Shown: positions 25,201 through 34,010 of the stretch, piece after piece
How the letters are laid out: each line of letters starts with the position of its first letter
Numbering within the stretch: the stretch's first letter is position 1
Source of the DNA: Desulfobacula sp.
GTDB lineage: Bacteria > Desulfobacterota > Desulfobacteria > Desulfobacterales > Desulfobacteraceae
Length of the DNA: 64,000 nt
Assembly (NCBI GenBank): GCA_018645325.1
Contig: JABGOU010000014.1
Coordinates: 19,847 to 83,846, forward strand
Direction of reading: 5' to 3'
Notes under the pieces: generated by a model
Told to the model about the DNA's origin: nothing
The model's input: only the letters and a program-made list of their open reading frames with translations
Database searches by the model: none
Translations under genes and position numbers: made by a program

Positions 25201-25977
25201 ATGAAAACAAAACTTATTGATAAATTACAATTAACCGGAAAAGGAGTTATCAGCATAATCGGTGCAGGCGGCAAAACAAGTCTCATGTTCCAATTGGCTA
25301 AAGAACTTGAAAATTCAGGCAAATCAGTTTTAACCACAACCACAACTAAAATTTTCATGCCCACGCTTAAGCAGTCGCCTTTGACCATTATTGAAAACTC
25401 TATTGATGAACTTGTTAAAAAATCAAAAGGTCTTCTCAAGAGTTCATTTCAATTTTCTGCAGGCCAAAAATATAATCCCATAACGGAAAAACTGGAAGGA
25501 TTTACCCCGGACTGTATTGATAAATTGTGGCAAACTTCTCTTTTTGACTGGATAATTGTAGAGGCTGACGGGGCAAGGCAAAAACCGATTAAAGCAACTG
25601 GTTCTCACGAGCCCGCCATCCCGAAAGTCACCACCCATCTGATTCTTGTAGCAGGGCTTGATGCCCTTGATAAACCACTTGATGAAACTTTTGTCCACAG
25701 GGCTGAAATTTTTTCAAGGAATACAGGATTACCCAGAGGGGAAACCCTGGATGAACTGTCAATAGCAAAATGTATTGCCTTTGAAATTAAAAAAGCCGGC
25801 CATTTGGCTCATAGCCTGTCAAATTCTGTTCTACTAAACAAAGCTGACAGCCCTGACCAGATAAAATCCGGTGAAAAAATTGCAAAGCTTCTGCAAACAA
25901 ACAAAACTATTCACCGGATTATTACAGCATCACTTATTGATAAATTTCCCGTTAAAAATAGTTTAACACCTAAATAG
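25201..25977 (+). CDS. yqeC: YqeC, selenium/molybdenum hydroxylase accessory protein
   Basis: A 258-residue protein with a P-loop near its start (IIGAGGKTSLMFQLA, about 19-33), the TTTTTKIF segment and IVEADGARQKPIKA (about 120-133), all characteristic of YqeC. Members co-occur with selenium-dependent molybdenum hydroxylases and are thought to act in maturation of their labile-selenium cofactor. No clear Shine-Dalgarno precedes the ATG. It is followed 46 bp later by mocA, a usual pairing. The likely client is the molybdenum hydroxylase at 47.6-51.3 kb, or one elsewhere in the genome. Confidence 0.88.
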   Translation: MKTKLIDKLQLTGKGVISIIGAGGKTSLMFQLAKELENSGKSVLTTTTTKIFMPTLKQSPLTIIENSIDELVKKSKGLLKSSFQFSAGQKYNPITEKLEGFTPDCIDKLWQTSLFDWIIVEADGARQKPIKATGSHEPAIPKVTTHLILVAGLDALDKPLDETFVHRAEIFSRNTGLPRGETLDELSIAKCIAFEIKKAGHLAHSLSNSVLLNKADSPDQIKSGEKIAKLLQTNKTIHRIITASLIDKFPVKNSLTPK

Positions 25978-26023
25978 TGCCTGACCTTGCATCAGGACAA
26001 ACCAAAAAGAAAGACTTTATTTT

Positions 26024-26623
26024 ATGAATTTTTCCAGCAAAAAAATTGCCGGTGTCATTCTTGCCGCCGGATCAGCATCACGAATGGGGAAAACAAAACA
26101 ATTGCTGCCCTTTGGGAAAACCACCCTTTTGGGTCAGGTAATTTTAAATGCAAGGGAATCAGCCCTGGATGAAATTATTGTTGTTCTGGGCCATAATGCC
26201 CATAAAATAACTCAAACCTTAGATCTTCGCCATATAAAAATCATTAGAAATAAAGAGTACTCAAAGGGACAAAGTACCTCCCTTATCAAGGGCCTTGAAA
26301 ATGTCTCAGCCCAATGTGATGCAGCGATGTTTCTTTTAGGTGACCAGCCCCTTGTCAATGCCGCTATTATCAACCACTTGATTATAGACTTTGAAAGGGC
26401 TCGTAAATCTATTATAATTCCTTATTTCAATGACAAACGGGGCAACCCGGTCATCATTGCCAGACCATTGTTCCACCGACTGGAATCTTTGTCCGCAGAT
26501 ACCGGGGCAAGGGTTATTTTTGATGAATTTAAAAAATCCATATTAAAAGTACAGATTCCTGATAAAGCAATTCTGGTTGATGTGGACACAATGGACGATT
26601 ATGAAAAATTATTCAAAAATTGA
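26024..26623 (+). CDS. mocA: MocA-type molybdenum cofactor cytidylyltransferase
   Basis: A 199-residue nucleotidyltransferase of the MobA/MocA family with the signature GVILAAGSASRMGKTKQLLPF (first part at about 10-22) and the acidic metal site near FLLGDQPLV. MocA transfers CMP to the molybdopterin cofactor to form the cytosine dinucleotide used by xanthine-dehydrogenase-family enzymes. The pairing with yqeC supports that over a MobA guanylyl role. Ten bases after its stop MITE copy 5 begins; that element's left target duplication starts only two bases after the stop codon. Confidence 0.87.
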   Translation: MNFSSKKIAGVILAAGSASRMGKTKQLLPFGKTTLLGQVILNARESALDEIIVVLGHNAHKITQTLDLRHIKIIRNKEYSKGQSTSLIKGLENVSAQCDAAMFLLGDQPLVNAAIINHLIIDFERARKSIIIPYFNDKRGNPVIIARPLFHRLESLSADTGARVIFDEFKKSILKVQIPDKAILVDVDTMDDYEKLFKN

Positions 26624-26632
26624 AATATCTTT

Positions 26633-26767
26633 GTAATTGTTCAGCCCGTTAAAAAAAATTATCCCCAAAGCCCTGTCTGATGGATATTTGCAGGAGGTTA
26701 AGCAAATAGCCTCGAAACAAATATCCATCAGACAGGGCGGGTTCAAGCGCAAGAGCTGAATAATTAC
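26633..26767 (+). repeat. MITE-like element, copy 5
   Basis: A 135-bp copy differing from copy 3 at only a few bases, with a perfect 8-bp target duplication ATATCTTT at 26625-26632 and 26768-26775. It lies in the 349-bp gap between mocA and trpB2. The remaining 200 bp before trpB2 presumably holds its promoter; a TTGACT (26828-26833) is visible but has no convincing -10. Confidence 0.93.
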
Positions 26768-26972
26768 ATATCTTTTATATTAAGGACTGCTAATGATTGC
26801 GATCCTGACTTCCCTGGAATTTAATGCTTGACTTGGACTGTTTATTCTCATAAAAAAAACTGTGGCAGCGATAAACCTGTTTAGTTTGTAGGTAATGCAT
26901 ATTCTTTGAATATGTTTTAATATTTCCAATGAGTTTTAACCCCATAACTCTAACCACAAACAAGGAGGGCCT

Positions 26973-28346
26973 ATGAGAACCAAAAAGTATGTATTAACAG
27001 AACAAGAAATGCCGCGACAATGGTACAACATCATGGCAGACCTGCCCAATGGAATGGAACCACCCCTTCATCCAGGTACGGGGCAGCCCTGTGGCCCTGA
27101 AGATCTGGCACCTATTTTCCCCATGAATCTGATCGAGCAGGAAGTTTCTACCCAGAGATGGATTGACATTCCTGAAGAAATCCTGGACAAATATGCGATC
27201 TGGCGTCCTTCTCCTCTATACCGGGCTTACAATCTTGAAAAAGCCCTTGATACCCCTGCAAAAATCTATTTTAAAAATGAGGGTGTAAGCCCTGCCGGAA
27301 GTCACAAACCCAATACTGCCATTGCCCAGGCCTATTATAATAAGATGGCAGGCACAAAAAAGATTACAACGGAAACAGGGGCCGGCCAGTGGGGCAGCGC
27401 CTTATCCATGTGCTGCTCATTCTTTGGCATTGAGTGCAAGGTATTCATGGTAAAAATTTCTTACAACCAGAAACCTTACCGCCGCCTGATGATGGAAACC
27501 TGGGGTGCCAATTGTACGGCAAGCCCAAGCAGTGAAACAGCAGCCGGCAGATCCATACTGGAAAAAACGCCTGATTCTCCGGGCAGTCTTGGCATGGCTA
27601 TCAGTGAAGCCGTTGAAGCGGCTGTGGGTGATGACAACACCAAATATGCCCTGGGCAGCGTGCTCAACCATGTTATGATCCATCAAAGTATCATCGGCCT
27701 TGAAGCCAAAAAACAGATGGAAATGACAGGAGACTATCCCGATGTAATCATAGGCAGTGCCGGAGGCGGAAGTAATTTTGCAGGCCTTGCAGCCCCCTTT
27801 GCCCATGATAAAATTAATGGGAAGGATATTGATATTATTGCTGTGGAACCCAGTTCTTGTCCAACCCTGACAAGGGGTCCCTTTGCCTATGATTTCGGGG
27901 ATACAGTCCAGATGACTCCATTGCTGCCCATGCATACCCTGGGTCATAATTTTGTGCCTGCACCCATCCATGCAGGGGGTCTAAGATACCATGGCATGGC
28001 ACCCATTGTCAGCCAGCTTGTTCTGGATGGAATCGTCAGGCCAGAGTCCATCCAGCAGATGGAAACATTCAAGGCCGGCATGACCTTTGCCCGATCTGAA
28101 GGGTATATATCTGCTCCTGAATGCAACCATGCAGTTGCCATGACCATTCGCGAAGCTCTTAAAGCCAAAGAAGAAGGAAAGGAAAAAACCATTTTGTTTA
28201 ATTGGAGCGGACATGGTCTTGTGGATCTTGCAGCCTATGAAGGCTTCTTCAGAGGCAAACTTTCCGACCATGAACTTCCCCAGGAACAAATTGATGCAGC
28301 ATTAAAAGATATTGAAGCCCTGCCCAAACCCAAGCAGGGAAGCTGA
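26973..28346 (+). CDS. trpB2: Tryptophan synthase beta chain, TrpB2 type
   Basis: A 457-residue PLP enzyme, longer than the roughly 400 residues of ordinary TrpB, with the extended N-terminus typical of TrpB2. The PLP lysine lies in [13 protein letters not shown] (about 109-121) and the phosphate loop in [13 protein letters not shown]. It joins indole and serine to make tryptophan; TrpB2 works without a TrpA subunit and may salvage free indole. A strong AAGGAGG site precedes the ATG. No other trp genes are nearby. A hairpin terminator follows. Confidence 0.92.
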   Translation: MRTKKYVLTEQEMPRQWYNIMADLPNGMEPPLHPGTGQPCGPEDLAPIFPMNLIEQEVSTQRWIDIPEEILDKYAIWRPSPLYRAYNLEKALDTPAKIYFKNEGVSPAGSHKPNTAIAQAYYNKMAGTKKITTETGAGQWGSALSMCCSFFGIECKVFMVKISYNQKPYRRLMMETWGANCTASPSSETAAGRSILEKTPDSPGSLGMAISEAVEAAVGDDNTKYALGSVLNHVMIHQSIIGLEAKKQMEMTGDYPDVIIGSAGGGSNFAGLAAPFAHDKINGKDIDIIAVEPSSCPTLTRGPFAYDFGDTVQMTPLLPMHTLGHNFVPAPIHAGGLRYHGMAPIVSQLVLDGIVRPESIQQMETFKAGMTFARSEGYISAPECNHAVAMTIREALKAKEEGKEKTILFNWSGHGLVDLAAYEGFFRGKLSDHELPQEQIDAALKDIEALPKPKQGS

Positions 28347-28356
28347 TTAAATTGGC

Positions 28357-28401
28357 AAACCCGGATCTGCTTTTTTTAAGTATAAATCAGTATCCGGGTT
28401 T
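28357..28401 (+). terminator. Rho-independent terminator after trpB2
   Basis: A 10-bp perfect stem, AAACCCGGAT paired with ATCCGGGTTT, with a 25-base loop, followed by TGTTTGTTTT. It starts 10 bp after the trpB2 stop. Confidence 0.65.
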
Positions 28402-28432
28402 GTTTGTTTTAAATAGGGTCATTAAATTAGGG

Positions 28433-28476
28433 TCAGGTTTGCGTTTTAGGGTTATTATTAAATAACGCAAACCTGA
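28433..28476. repeat. 13-bp inverted repeat between convergent genes
   Basis: Perfect arms TCAGGTTTGCGTT (28433-28445) and AACGCAAACCTGA (28464-28476) enclose an AT-rich 18-base loop. It lies between trpB2 and the convergent aminotransferase gene. It lacks a long T-run on either side, so it may be a REP-like palindrome rather than a simple terminator. Confidence 0.6.
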
Positions 28477-28504
28477 TCTTTACGAACCCGCTTTAACTCC
28501 CTGT

Positions 28505-29677
28505 TTATTTCACAGCATCATAGGCTTTTTTGAATCTTTCCAAAGATCCTTTTATAGTTTTGTCCGGCACGGCATAAGAAAGCCTGAAATGGCCGGGGCC
28601 ACCAAAAGCTATTCCCGGAACAGCAAGGATATTGTGTTCTTGTAAGATATCCACAAATTTAACGTCATTTTCAATTGGGCTTTTCGGAAACAGATAAAAT
28701 GCACCTTCCGGCACGTCAAATTCATAGCCTGCCGCATGAAGTCCTTTGCAAAACATATCCCGCCTTTTTCTATAAATGTTGATATCCACTGTAACGCCCT
28801 GAAGCATACCAACAACCTGCTGAAAAAGGGCCGGAGCATTCACATACATCATGGTATTGGTGACCCCTGCAGCCCCTGCAATCATTTGGGCATCTTCTGC
28901 TTTGGGATGAATGGCAAGATAGCCGATTCTCTCTCCTGCAAGCGACAATTCCTTGGAATAAGAAGTCAGCACAATAGTATGGGGATAAACGTCAAACATG
29001 GACGGAACCTCAACATCATAGACAATCTTTCGGTAAGGTTCATCGGAAATCAGATAAATCCGCTTCCCGAATTTTACGCTGGCTGCATCAAGAATCTTTC
29101 CTAACCCCAACAGCTCCTCTCTTGTGTAAACTACTCCAGTGGGGTTGTTGGGTGAATTAACCAGCATCACCCGGGTATTTTTAGTAATGGCCTTTTCAAT
29201 GGCATCAAGGTCCAGATGAAAATCAGAAAATGATGCCACAGTTTTTAAATTTGCACTTGCAACAAAGGCATACTGATTATAGCCCACAAAATAAGGTGCC
29301 GGCGTAAGGATATCCTCTCCCGGGTTTAACAGAGCTCTCAAGGTATCATTCAAAGCTCCTGCCGCACCCGCAGTCATCACAATAAGGTCTGAACTAAGCC
29401 CGACATTGTATTCTTTATTCAAATAATCCGCCACTGCCTGTCTGACATGGGGATATCCCGGGTTAGGCATATACCCGTGGGAAGTAGTTTTGTCGTTTAT
29501 AAGTTCCATAAGGGCATTTTTTACAGCCGCTGGTGGTGGAACATCCGGATTTCCCAGTGAAAAATCAAATACATTATCAGCTCCATATTTTTCTCTCATT
29601 CTGATCCCTTCTTCAAACATCTTCCGGATCATGGAGGCGGCTTCAACCATTTTAACCATCTTATCTGCAATAGGCAT
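28505..29677 (-). CDS. PLP-dependent class I/II aminotransferase
   Basis: A 390-residue fold-type I aminotransferase. PLP contacts are visible: the Schiff-base Lys in TSYSKELSLAGERIGY (about 243-246), the NSPNNPTGVVY loop and the Asp in SDEPYRKIVYD. The C-terminal Arg region FRLSYAVPD binds the substrate carboxylate. This pattern fits the aspartate/aromatic aminotransferase group; the amino acid used cannot be told from sequence. It is a single gene convergent with trpB2. Confidence 0.9.
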   Translation of the reverse strand: MPIADKMVKMVEAASMIRKMFEEGIRMREKYGADNVFDFSLGNPDVPPPAAVKNALMELINDKTTSHGYMPNPGYPHVRQAVADYLNKEYNVGLSSDLIVMTAGAAGALNDTLRALLNPGEDILTPAPYFVGYNQYAFVASANLKTVASFSDFHLDLDAIEKAITKNTRVMLVNSPNNPTGVVYTREELLGLGKILDAASVKFGKRIYLISDEPYRKIVYDVEVPSMFDVYPHTIVLTSYSKELSLAGERIGYLAIHPKAEDAQMIAGAAGVTNTMMYVNAPALFQQVVGMLQGVTVDINIYRKRRDMFCKGLHAAGYEFDVPEGAFYLFPKSPIENDVKFVDILQEHNILAVPGIAFGGPGHFRLSYAVPDKTIKGSLERFKKAYDAVK

Positions 29678-29731
29678 AAAAATTTCCTTTTATATTAAAA
29701 TTTAAAATTATCTTACCATACATCAAATTTT

Positions 29732-30313
29732 TCATGATGAAAACACTCCTTTAAAAAAGGGGCTACCGCTTTTTTGAATACACGCTTTCATCTCAATTAC
29801 ATATTGTGGTCTTACCTCATTTTTCCAACGTGGATACCCGCCCTTCCATACATACCGAATCAGTTCATGGAATACAGCTTTATCAAAATAATATCTGCCG
29901 ATTTTTATTCTGCCATCCTTATAAATCTCAATTGAAATATCTCTTATTACTGAAAAGGGTTCAATATGCGATATCACAATGTCTCTTGTATCAAATCCAT
30001 CCGGGTTCTGCTTAAACGCTTGTGGGTCATCTGGAAAAGGAAATATAGTATACAATTTTCCAATAAACCCGGTAAACCTTATTCCATGGATGGCTCCCAT
30101 CAAATCTCCAACAGCATTGGGATCAGATATATGATATACGGTGCGGTCAAACGTTTTTACATGGGAATCATCTTCTTTTGCCATCTTATTTACCCACCTG
30201 CAAAAATCCTCTGCGAAAAAAAAATAATTTTCCAGCAGCAGCATATCCGACTCAATATTAAAAAAACCAAAAGCGATATTTCCATGGCTCTGGGATCTAA
30301 ACGATAATGGCAT
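29732..30313 (-). CDS. Conserved protein of unknown function
   Basis: About 193 residues, no signal peptide or membrane helix. The open frame extends to 30361, but the ATG at 30313 has an AAGGAG site eight bases upstream and opens a convincing protein, MPLSFRSQSHGNIAFGFFN. Several aromatic and His residues (AIHGIRFTGFIGKLYTIFP, ISHIEPFSVIRD) give the look of a conserved fold, but I recognise no family or catalytic motif. It stands between the aminotransferase and a divergent 2-hydroxyacid dehydrogenase gene. Confidence 0.7.
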   Translation of the reverse strand: MPLSFRSQSHGNIAFGFFNIESDMLLLENYFFFAEDFCRWVNKMAKEDDSHVKTFDRTVYHISDPNAVGDLMGAIHGIRFTGFIGKLYTIFPFPDDPQAFKQNPDGFDTRDIVISHIEPFSVIRDISIEIYKDGRIKIGRYYFDKAVFHELIRYVWKGGYPRWKNEVRPQYVIEMKACIQKSGSPFFKGVFSS

Positions 30314-30464
30314 AAATCTTCTCCTTTTTGTTGATGGCAATCCTTGTTTCAAATAGCCCAATTGTACACAATTTTAAAAAAATCTCAAACCCGGTTTTTC
30401 TTTAACTTGACGCTGATCTGCAAATCTAATATCCATATATATTAAATATAAAGGACGAAACCCA

Positions 30465-31448
30465 ATGAAAAAAAAAATACTGGTATCCAGATTATACCCA
30501 AAAGAAGGGATCAGACTCCTGGAAAAAGAAAATTTTCATCTCACCTTATGGGAAGAAAAAAGGCCAATGACCCAAGTTGAGCTTATTGAGAAGGCAAAGA
30601 GCCATCATGCCCTTTTGTGCACCCTCACCGAAAAAATAGATAGTCATTTTTTAACCCAGTGCAGCCACCTTGAGATCATCTCTCAATTTGCCGTGGGGTA
30701 TGATAATATCGATATTGATGCGGCCACAGGTTTTGGTATTCCTGTGGGGTTTACTCCGGATGCTATGAGCGAAGCCACTGCAGATATTGCCTTTGGTCTT
30801 ATGATCGCTGTTGCAAGGAAAATGTTTTTTCTGCATAAAACCATTATCAACGGCCGGTGGGGGTATTTCAATCCCACTGGGAATCTTGGTTTTGAGTTGA
30901 AAGATAAAACCTTAGGAATCTTCGGACTTGGCCGTATTGGAGTTAAAATGGCCAAGCGATGTAAAAATGCCTATGATATGGATATTATTTATCATAACAG
31001 GACACGCAATAAAGAGGCTGAAAAACTTCTTGATGCAACCTATTTGGGATTTGACGACCTTCTTTTAAAAAGCGATGTCCTGTCGGTTCATTGTGCCCTG
31101 ACACCTGAAACAAAAGAAATATTTAACCGGTCTGCCTTTAAAAAAATGAAACCATCAGCAATCTTCATTAACACTGCAAGAGGACCCATCCACAATGAAA
31201 AAGATCTGAGTTCCGCCATAAGCTCAGGCGAAATCTGGGGGACGGGCCTGGATGTGACAAACCCAGAACCTATGCAGCCTGATAATGCTCTTCTCTTCAT
31301 GGAAAATGCCTGTGTCCTTCCCCATGTGGGATCAGGAACACAGGAGGCCAGAAATCAGATGTCTGTGCTGGCAGCCATGAATATAATTGAATTCTACCGG
31401 AACAAACAGGTCCCTCATATTGTCAATCCAGAGGTGCTGGCGCACTGA
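30465..31448 (+). CDS. D-isomer-specific 2-hydroxyacid dehydrogenase
   Basis: A 327-residue NAD(P)-dependent dehydrogenase. It has the Rossmann motif LGIFGLGRIGVKMAKR (about 148-163), the substrate Arg in NTARGPI, and the catalytic His in LPHVGSGT near residue 285. Related enzymes reduce glyoxylate, hydroxypyruvate or other 2-oxoacids. The overall pattern is closest to glyoxylate/glycerate types, but the substrate is not fixed by sequence. It is a single gene. Confidence 0.88.
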   Translation: MKKKILVSRLYPKEGIRLLEKENFHLTLWEEKRPMTQVELIEKAKSHHALLCTLTEKIDSHFLTQCSHLEIISQFAVGYDNIDIDAATGFGIPVGFTPDAMSEATADIAFGLMIAVARKMFFLHKTIINGRWGYFNPTGNLGFELKDKTLGIFGLGRIGVKMAKRCKNAYDMDIIYHNRTRNKEAEKLLDATYLGFDDLLLKSDVLSVHCALTPETKEIFNRSAFKKMKPSAIFINTARGPIHNEKDLSSAISSGEIWGTGLDVTNPEPMQPDNALLFMENACVLPHVGSGTQEARNQMSVLAAMNIIEFYRNKQVPHIVNPEVLAH

Positions 31449-31490
31449 TTCACTAAAAAAAGGTCATGCTTTTTTTTTGCATCAATGATT

Positions 31491-31757
31491 TTATTTTAAT
31501 CCCAGGTTATCCAGAAAATGTCTGTGTTTCACCCGATATAGATTTTTGTCTTCCTTAACCAGATAAAAAAACCGCTTGTTGTCATCATCGCAGCACTCAA
31601 ACAAACCAGTATAATCCTGCTGATCAACGACATCACAGATACGAGACACATCATCATTGAATTTTTCACAAACGGATACCCAGTCTTCCTCTTTGGCACC
31701 CTTTTTAATTGTAATTTTTTTGGATAGTTTTTCAAATTCCGCCTGGATGGATTTCAT
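31491..31757 (-). CDS. Small hypothetical protein
   Basis: An 88-residue acidic protein starting MKSIQAEFEKLSKKI, with a predicted helical N-terminus, two adjacent cysteines (ECCDDD) and a basic end. A GGGGGAG ribosome site precedes the ATG at 31757, supporting a real gene. No family is recognised. It lies 45 bp downstream of the PAS-GGDEF gene on the same strand and may be co-transcribed with it. Confidence 0.6.
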   Translation of the reverse strand: MKSIQAEFEKLSKKITIKKGAKEEDWVSVCEKFNDDVSRICDVVDQQDYTGLFECCDDDNKRFFYLVKEDKNLYRVKHRHFLDNLGLK

Positions 31758-31802
31758 TATTTCTCCCCCAAACCTTTTAATATTTGAATAAAAATTAAAG
31801 TT

Positions 31803-33533
31803 TTAATCGGCAAAAGCCAGTTGATTACGCCCGTTTTCCTTAGCCCTGTATAAGGCTGCATCAGCCCTTGCAATCATTGCATCTGCTGTCTCATCTCCTC
31901 TTCTGCTTGTAATACCGATACTGATTGTGATACTTATCTTTCCTGCTCTTGTTACCATTTTTTGATCGGCTGTTATTGCCCGCACACGTTCATAGATTTT
32001 TTCTTCAACCATTCCAATAGAATCTGGTAAATCAGGTATAACTAATAAGAACTCTTCTCCACCGTATCGTCCAACCATGTCATAAGGCCTGAGGGTTTTC
32101 TGGATAATTTTAACGAAATTGAATAGGACATCGTCACCCGCCTGGTGGCCATACTTGTCATTGACATGCTTAAAGTGATCAATATCGCATATGCCAATGC
32201 TCAGTTTCAGGTTCCCTCTTTTAGCTCGGAGCAATTCATTTCTCAGCCTGTCTAAAATGGCACCCCGGTTCGGAGCTCCTGTTAAAGAGTCATGTGTGGC
32301 CTTGTGTTCAAGCTTTATGTTCAGTAATCTCAATTCATTTCTAATCTGTTTCTGCTCGGTGATGTCTTTTAAAATTACAACCAGCTTTGATATTTTACCA
32401 TTTATATCTTTTATACAAGATGAGCTTATGATGACATCTATGCTGCGGCCTTTCTTTGTCAGCCTTTTACTTTCAAATTGTACTTTCTTCCCCGAGCTCA
32501 GCAACTCTTTTACTTTTTCAGAAGTTATCTTTTTTTGATCATCAGGAACAAAGGGGATACGCTTTCCTTCCAATTCATCCAAAGACCACCCGAATAGTTT
32601 AATAAAAGCCGGATTAAGATACTCTGTCCCACCCTGGTTATTATATATTGCAATTGGATCCGGAGTTGCAGACAGGATGGTCTTTAATCCTTCTTCACTC
32701 TCCTTCAGTGCTTCCTCGGTTTGTTTACGCGCTGATATATCATTTACCAATGATGCCATGCCTATATTCTTACCATCGGCATCCTGCAGGACTGTATTAT
32801 ACCAATCACAGATAATTCGCCTGCCTTTCTTAGTTATATTCTCGTTTATACTGTGGGTGCCTCCTTTTTCCGATAATATATCCTGGAAAATGTCCTCAAC
32901 AATTTCTTTGCTATCTTCAGTAAGGATGAGATCTGCAATATGTTTGCCCAATGCCTCTTCTTTAGTATAGCCGAATATATTTTCAGCGGCAGGGTTCCAC
33001 TCAATAGTTTTGAAATTCAAGTCCCATGAAATTGCTCCAATCGGTGTATTTAAAAGATGGGTGGAAAGTTGCTGCTCACTCTTTTGCAAAGCCTCCTGGG
33101 CATTCTTGAACTGGGTAATATTGCGAATTATTGATAAAATGAAGTCCTCGCCATTGATTTGCATTAGATGGGCGGATAACAGACCCACCACGATCCGTCC
33201 ACCTTTGCAGATAAACCGGGCCTCCATATTGTCTACATAGCCGGTCTTTGCCAAACTATTGATCAGGCGGTTCCTGTCTTCAGGGTTTGCCCACATATTT
33301 AAAGAAAGAGAAGTTTTTCCTATGACATCGTCCTGCTTATATCCCATGATTTTGGTAAAACCATGGTTGACATTTATAAACATTCCGTCAGAAGCCCTGC
33401 TGATATTAATCGCATCAGGGCTTGTTTGAAACGCTAATTTATATCGTTCTTCGTTCTCCCGAGCCTTTTTATCAGATTGTTCCAGCTTCTGAATTTTTTT
33501 TTCTAATTCTTCATAAGTCGGTTTTTGAATCAT
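31803..33533 (-). CDS. PAS-domain diguanylate cyclase (GGDEF), paralogue
   Basis: A 576-residue cytoplasmic protein with a short N-terminal coiled coil, three PAS domains (about 25-145, 150-275, 280-405) and a GGDEF domain (about 415-576). The active site is GRYGGEEFLLV with an upstream RPYD inhibitory site, so it should make cyclic di-GMP. From the third PAS to the end it is nearly identical to the protein at 3767-5500, while the first two PAS domains differ. The pair therefore share an output and probably sense different inputs. The hypothetical small gene follows closely. Confidence 0.92.
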   Translation of the reverse strand: MIQKPTYEELEKKIQKLEQSDKKARENEERYKLAFQTSPDAINISRASDGMFINVNHGFTKIMGYKQDDVIGKTSLSLNMWANPEDRNRLINSLAKTGYVDNMEARFICKGGRIVVGLLSAHLMQINGEDFILSIIRNITQFKNAQEALQKSEQQLSTHLLNTPIGAISWDLNFKTIEWNPAAENIFGYTKEEALGKHIADLILTEDSKEIVEDIFQDILSEKGGTHSINENITKKGRRIICDWYNTVLQDADGKNIGMASLVNDISARKQTEEALKESEEGLKTILSATPDPIAIYNNQGGTEYLNPAFIKLFGWSLDELEGKRIPFVPDDQKKITSEKVKELLSSGKKVQFESKRLTKKGRSIDVIISSSCIKDINGKISKLVVILKDITEQKQIRNELRLLNIKLEHKATHDSLTGAPNRGAILDRLRNELLRAKRGNLKLSIGICDIDHFKHVNDKYGHQAGDDVLFNFVKIIQKTLRPYDMVGRYGGEEFLLVIPDLPDSIGMVEEKIYERVRAITADQKMVTRAGKISITISIGITSRRGDETADAMIARADAALYRAKENGRNQLAFAD

Positions 33534-33666
33534 ATGAAGCCTCTTTTAAATATGAGATTAAGCTTTGGGAGCAAAATATTTATCATATCCACCACACTCC
33601 CAAATCAAAAAACCACTTGAAAACATTTTATATCCGGGACTTTCTCAATAAAAATCACAATAGTAC

Positions 33667-33990
33667 ATGTTATTCAATAAAGTAAATAAATTTTTACTTA
33701 TAAAATTGCTTGCCGAACTGATTAATAGTTTTGGAAAAAATCTTCTATTGGTAACCGGAGGTCGGTCTTTTAAAGATACCAGTCAATACAGATGGCTTTT
33801 GAATGCCCTTAAAAACAACTCTGCTAAAATATATTGTTATTCCATCTCATCAGAGCCATCACCCGACATGATTGATGAAATAGTTCGGATATATCAAGAG
33901 AAAAATATTCATGTTGTCGTTGCCGTTGCCGTTGCCGTTGGTCGCGGCAGTGTTATAGATGCTGGGAAAAAACGTCTTAATAAATATTTT
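33667..33990 (+). pseudogene. Truncated iron-containing alcohol dehydrogenase remnant
   Basis: About 108 residues match the N-terminal NAD-binding half of an Fe-type alcohol dehydrogenase: NLLLVTGGRSFKD near the start and the dinucleotide motif, here AVGRGSVIDAGKK. The normal enzyme is about 380 residues; the metal-binding C-terminal domain is missing and the frame runs into the convergent Sel1-repeat gene. Just before the GRGSVID loop a GTTGCC hexamer array expands the strand to VVVAVAVAVG, and the usual second Gly is Arg. It is a decayed fragment. Confidence 0.75.
33913..33942 (+). repeat. GTTGCC hexamer microsatellite
   Basis: Three perfect GTTGCC units (33919-33936) are flanked by near matches GTTGTC and GTTGGT. 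They encode Val-Ala repeats in the alcohol dehydrogenase remnant. Such arrays change length by slippage and keep the frame. Confidence 0.7.
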
Positions 33991-34010
33991 AAAATCCAGG
34001 CTTTAAAGAT

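Noticed and set aside
27417-27971. 184-residue frame antisense to trpB2
   Set aside because: It lies wholly inside a well-supported gene on the other strand and resembles nothing known.
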